A DNA stretch of 64,000 bases from Mucilaginibacter defluvii (lineage in GTDB: Bacteria; Bacteroidota; Bacteroidia; Sphingobacteriales; Sphingobacteriaceae), in assembly GCF_039543225.1 (NCBI RefSeq), contig NZ_BAABJI010000002.1, positions 248,001 to 312,000 on the forward strand. Reading direction: 5' to 3'. The notes beneath the pieces are model-generated. The model was not told where the DNA came from. It was given only the letters and a program-made list of their open reading frames with translations, and ran no database searches. The position numbers and the translations under genes were made by a program. Shown here piece by piece: positions 61,619 through 64,000 of this stretch (position 1 is its first letter; every line of letters starts with the position of its first letter).

Positions 61619-64000
61619 ATGATAGCAGAAACCTTTATACGACGACCGGTAACGGCCATTGTAATATCATTAGTAATACTGATAGTAGGCTCACTGGCCA
61701 TAGCTAATTTGCCTATTGCCCAGTATCCGGAAATCACGCCGCCTACGGTACAGGTAACAGGTAATTATACAGGTGCCGACGCACTCACTGTAGAGCAAAC
61801 TGTTGCTACACCGGTTGAGGTGCAGGTGAACGGTACCCCCGGCATGACTTATTTGCAAAGTAACAGTACCAGCAACGGCCAAATGAGCATGACGGTTAAC
61901 TTTGAAGTAGGTACCGACATTAATATAGCCGCGCTTGACGTACAGAACCGCGTGGGCATAGCCCTGCCAACCTTACCGCAGGAAGTGCAGCGTTTAGGCT
62001 TGGTAGTGCGTAAACGTAACCCGAGCATCCTGATGCTGGTGGCGTTATTCTCGCCGAAAGCTACACACGATGTAACCTTTACTGATAATTACGCCAACGT
62101 ATTTATTAAGGATGCGCTTTTGCGTACCAAAGGTGTGGGCGACGTATTTACGCGCGCCGATGACTTTAGTATGCGTATATGGCTCAAGCCCGATAAGCTC
62201 GCAGCCCTGGGCATGACAGCCGCTGATGTTACCGCCGCCTTACAGGAGCAAAACGCGCAGGTAGCCGCTGGTACTGTAGGCGCCACCCCGCAAATGCAGG
62301 GGCAAACCTTTGAGTATACCGTATTGGTTAAAGGCCGTTTGGTAAAACCAGAGGAGTTTGAAAATATTGTGGTAAAAACCCAACCCGAAACAGGGGCTGT
62401 AGTGCATTTAAAAGATGTGGCTCGTATACAACTGGGTAAATTCAATTATGCCGGTAACTCATTTGTTGATAATAAGCGGGCATCATACCTGCTGATTTAC
62501 CAGGCGCCGGGGAGTAACGCAATAGAAACGGCGGATAATGTAACCGCTACCATGGAGCAGTTAAAGAAAACCTTCCCGAATGATATTGATTACGTGATTC
62601 CTTTTGAATCAGTTACCGTGGTAAAGGTATCTCTTGATGAGGTGATTGAAACGCTGGTTATAGCATTGGCACTGGTGATTATTGTTGTGTTCCTCTTCCT
62701 GCAAAGCTGGCGAACAACGCTAATACCGGTGTTGGCAATTCCGGTATCTATTGTGGGTACGTTCATATTCTTTATTCCATTGGGCTTCACCATCAACACG
62801 CTTACGTTGTTCGGTTTTGTATTGGCTATTGGTATTGTGGTGGATGACGCCATTGTGGTAGTTGAGGCCGTACAGCACTATATGGACGAGGAAGGTATGT
62901 CGCCAAGGGAAGCTACTGTACATGCCATGCGCGATATATCTGCGCCGGTAATAGCCATCGCGCTAATTCTGGCAGCGGTATTCGTACCGGTAGGTTTTAT
63001 TCCGGGTATCGTTGGGCGATTGTATCAGCAATTTGCAATAACCATCGCTATATCGGTATTGATCTCGGCTTTCGTGGCTTTGTCATTAACCCCGGCATTA
63101 TGTACGCTTATTCTTCGTCCGCATAAAATTGATGAAAAATCAGGTGGTTTAGATAAATTTTTCTACAAGTTTAACACTTGGTTTGACAAGGTAACCGGAC
63201 GTTACCGAAACGCTGTTGACAAAGGTATTAAGCATTCCAGGTTTGTAATGTTTATTTTGTTGGCAATAATCATAGGTACGGTGTTTCTGTTCCGTAGCAA
63301 GCCATCAGGCTTTATTCCGCTGGAAGATGAGGGCCGTATATTTGTTACTTATGATTTGCCGGAAGGTTCGGCAACCGAGCGTACAGTTGATGTTTTAAGA
63401 AGTATGATGAAAACGCTGGACAGCGTACCGGCAATAAAACACTACGCCGCCTTGGGCGGGTTGAACGCCATTAACTTTGCAACCAAATCGAATAGTGCCA
63501 CCATTTTCGTTCAGCTTAAACCCTGGGAAGAACGTGAGAAAAAGGAAGATCAACTGGAAGCTTTAGTTGGTATGTTGCAGCAAAAGCTGTCGGCTAAATT
63601 TAAAGAAGCAAGCGTGGTGGTGATTTCACCGCCGGCTATCCCTGGTTTGGGTAATACAGGCGGTTTCTCCTTTATATTACAAGAGCGCGAAGCAGGTGGC
63701 GACATCAAGAACTTTGAGAAAACCCTGCAGGCTTTTGTTGGCGCAGTAAACCAGCGGCCTGAAATTGCCCGGGCATTCTCGTTCTTTACCGCACGTACGC
63801 CGGCCTATCAGTTAACTGTAGACCGTGAAAAGGCCAAAAAGTTGGGCGTGCAGATCAGCGATATAAATAACGCGCTGCAAACTTATATGGGTAGTACCTA
63901 TATAAACGACTTTACAATCTACGGACGTAATTTCAGGGTGCTTGCCCAGGCCGATACTAACTATCGTACAAGCATCGCTAACATAGGGCAGTATTTTGTG
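61619..64000 (+). CDS. RND efflux permease (HAE1/AcrB family; 3' end outside window)
   Basis: Open from the ATG at 61619 to the window edge, 794 codons, about three quarters of the gene. It starts MIAETFIRRPVTAIVISLVIL and has the classic AcrB proton-relay pair Asp409-Asp410 in VVDDAIVVVEAVQHYM. The first periplasmic loop and the GFIPLEDEG stretch after TM7 are present. A tripartite pump with the two genes before it. The substrate is unknown. Confidence 0.95.
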   Translation, partial: MIAETFIRRPVTAIVISLVILIVGSLAIANLPIAQYPEITPPTVQVTGNYTGADALTVEQTVATPVEVQVNGTPGMTYLQSNSTSNGQMSMTVNFEVGTDINIAALDVQNRVGIALPTLPQEVQRLGLVVRKRNPSILMLVALFSPKATHDVTFTDNYANVFIKDALLRTKGVGDVFTRADDFSMRIWLKPDKLAALGMTAADVTAALQEQNAQVAAGTVGATPQMQGQTFEYTVLVKGRLVKPEEFENIVVKTQPETGAVVHLKDVARIQLGKFNYAGNSFVDNKRASYLLIYQAPGSNAIETADNVTATMEQLKKTFPNDIDYVIPFESVTVVKVSLDEVIETLVIALALVIIVVFLFLQSWRTTLIPVLAIPVSIVGTFIFFIPLGFTINTLTLFGFVLAIGIVVDDAIVVVEAVQHYMDEEGMSPREATVHAMRDISAPVIAIALILAAVFVPVGFIPGIVGRLYQQFAITIAISVLISAFVALSLTPALCTLILRPHKIDEKSGGLDKFFYKFNTWFDKVTGRYRNAVDKGIKHSRFVMFILLAIIIGTVFLFRSKPSGFIPLEDEGRIFVTYDLPEGSATERTVDVLRSMMKTLDSVPAIKHYAALGGLNAINFATKSNSATIFVQLKPWEEREKKEDQLEALVGMLQQKLSAKFKEASVVVISPPAIPGLGNTGGFSFILQEREAGGDIKNFEKTLQAFVGAVNQRPEIARAFSFFTARTPAYQLTVDREKAKKLGVQISDINNALQTYMGSTYINDFTIYGRNFRVLAQADTNYRTSIANIGQYFV

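Overview
This 64 kb window looks like chromosomal DNA from a Bacteroidota member, most likely family Sphingobacteriaceae (Mucilaginibacter or Pedobacter-like). The evidence is a SusC/SusD pair under an ECF sigma/FecR switch, many lipoproteins with a Cys-Lys-Lys start, families typical of the phylum (DUF4843, DUF4296, DUF4382, DUF4920, DUF5686, DUF4833), several exact TAnnTTTG -7 promoter elements, and a serine palmitoyltransferase very close to what I recall of the Sphingobacterium enzyme. The genus is an inference. I saw no prophage, intact insertion sequence, CRISPR array or rRNA.

Layout. 1-8278 (minus): ECF sigma factor, FecR anti-sigma factor, SusC with an N-terminal STN domain, SusD, a DUF4843 lipoprotein and a PKD-like lipoprotein cut by the window edge; this is a trans-envelope regulated uptake locus. 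8586-14855: a sugar dehydrogenase fused to cytochrome c, a TRIC-type channel, a SulP transporter, threonine synthase and a small secreted protein. 15029-20807: an RND efflux operon (adaptor, permease, outer-membrane factor). 20937-31789: a GH43 glycosidase, a DUF4382 lipoprotein, mutS2 with a DUF4296 gene, the operon yggS-GNAT-DUF3298-aspartate kinase, DUF4920, YitT and a CarboxypepD_reg protein; an RRM protein follows on the minus strand. 32475-37019: an operon of two DUF1080 proteins flanking a cytochrome c-tailed beta-propeller protein, with a perfect LacI-like palindrome just upstream. 37313-39769: an Endo H-like GH18 and a GH76 endo-alpha-mannanase, both lipoproteins. 40117-44850: a stress-type cassette (zinc alcohol dehydrogenase, small proteins, SDR, FAD/Rieske oxidoreductase). 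45829-47784 (minus): a TPR-like protein, a CAP protein, hscB and tRNA-Leu(CAA).

The most interesting region is 47955-58696 (minus). Two adjacent transcription units together carry nearly all steps expected for inositol sphingolipids. The upstream unit holds serine palmitoyltransferase, a GNAT-like acyltransferase (candidate bacterial ceramide synthase), a ceramide-reductase-like SDR and myo-inositol-phosphate synthase, and ends at a strong terminator. The downstream unit holds GtrA, a DUF5686 outer-membrane protein, a CDP-alcohol phosphatidyltransferase, DUF4833, a fatty-acid hydroxylase and an Aur1-like PAP2 protein. The parts are recognisable families; reading them as one inositol-phosphorylceramide factory, with GtrA, DUF5686 and DUF4833 as uncharacterised partners, is inference.

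The window ends inside a second RND efflux operon (59057-64000), in the order outer-membrane factor, adaptor, permease, divergent from the sphingolipid cluster.
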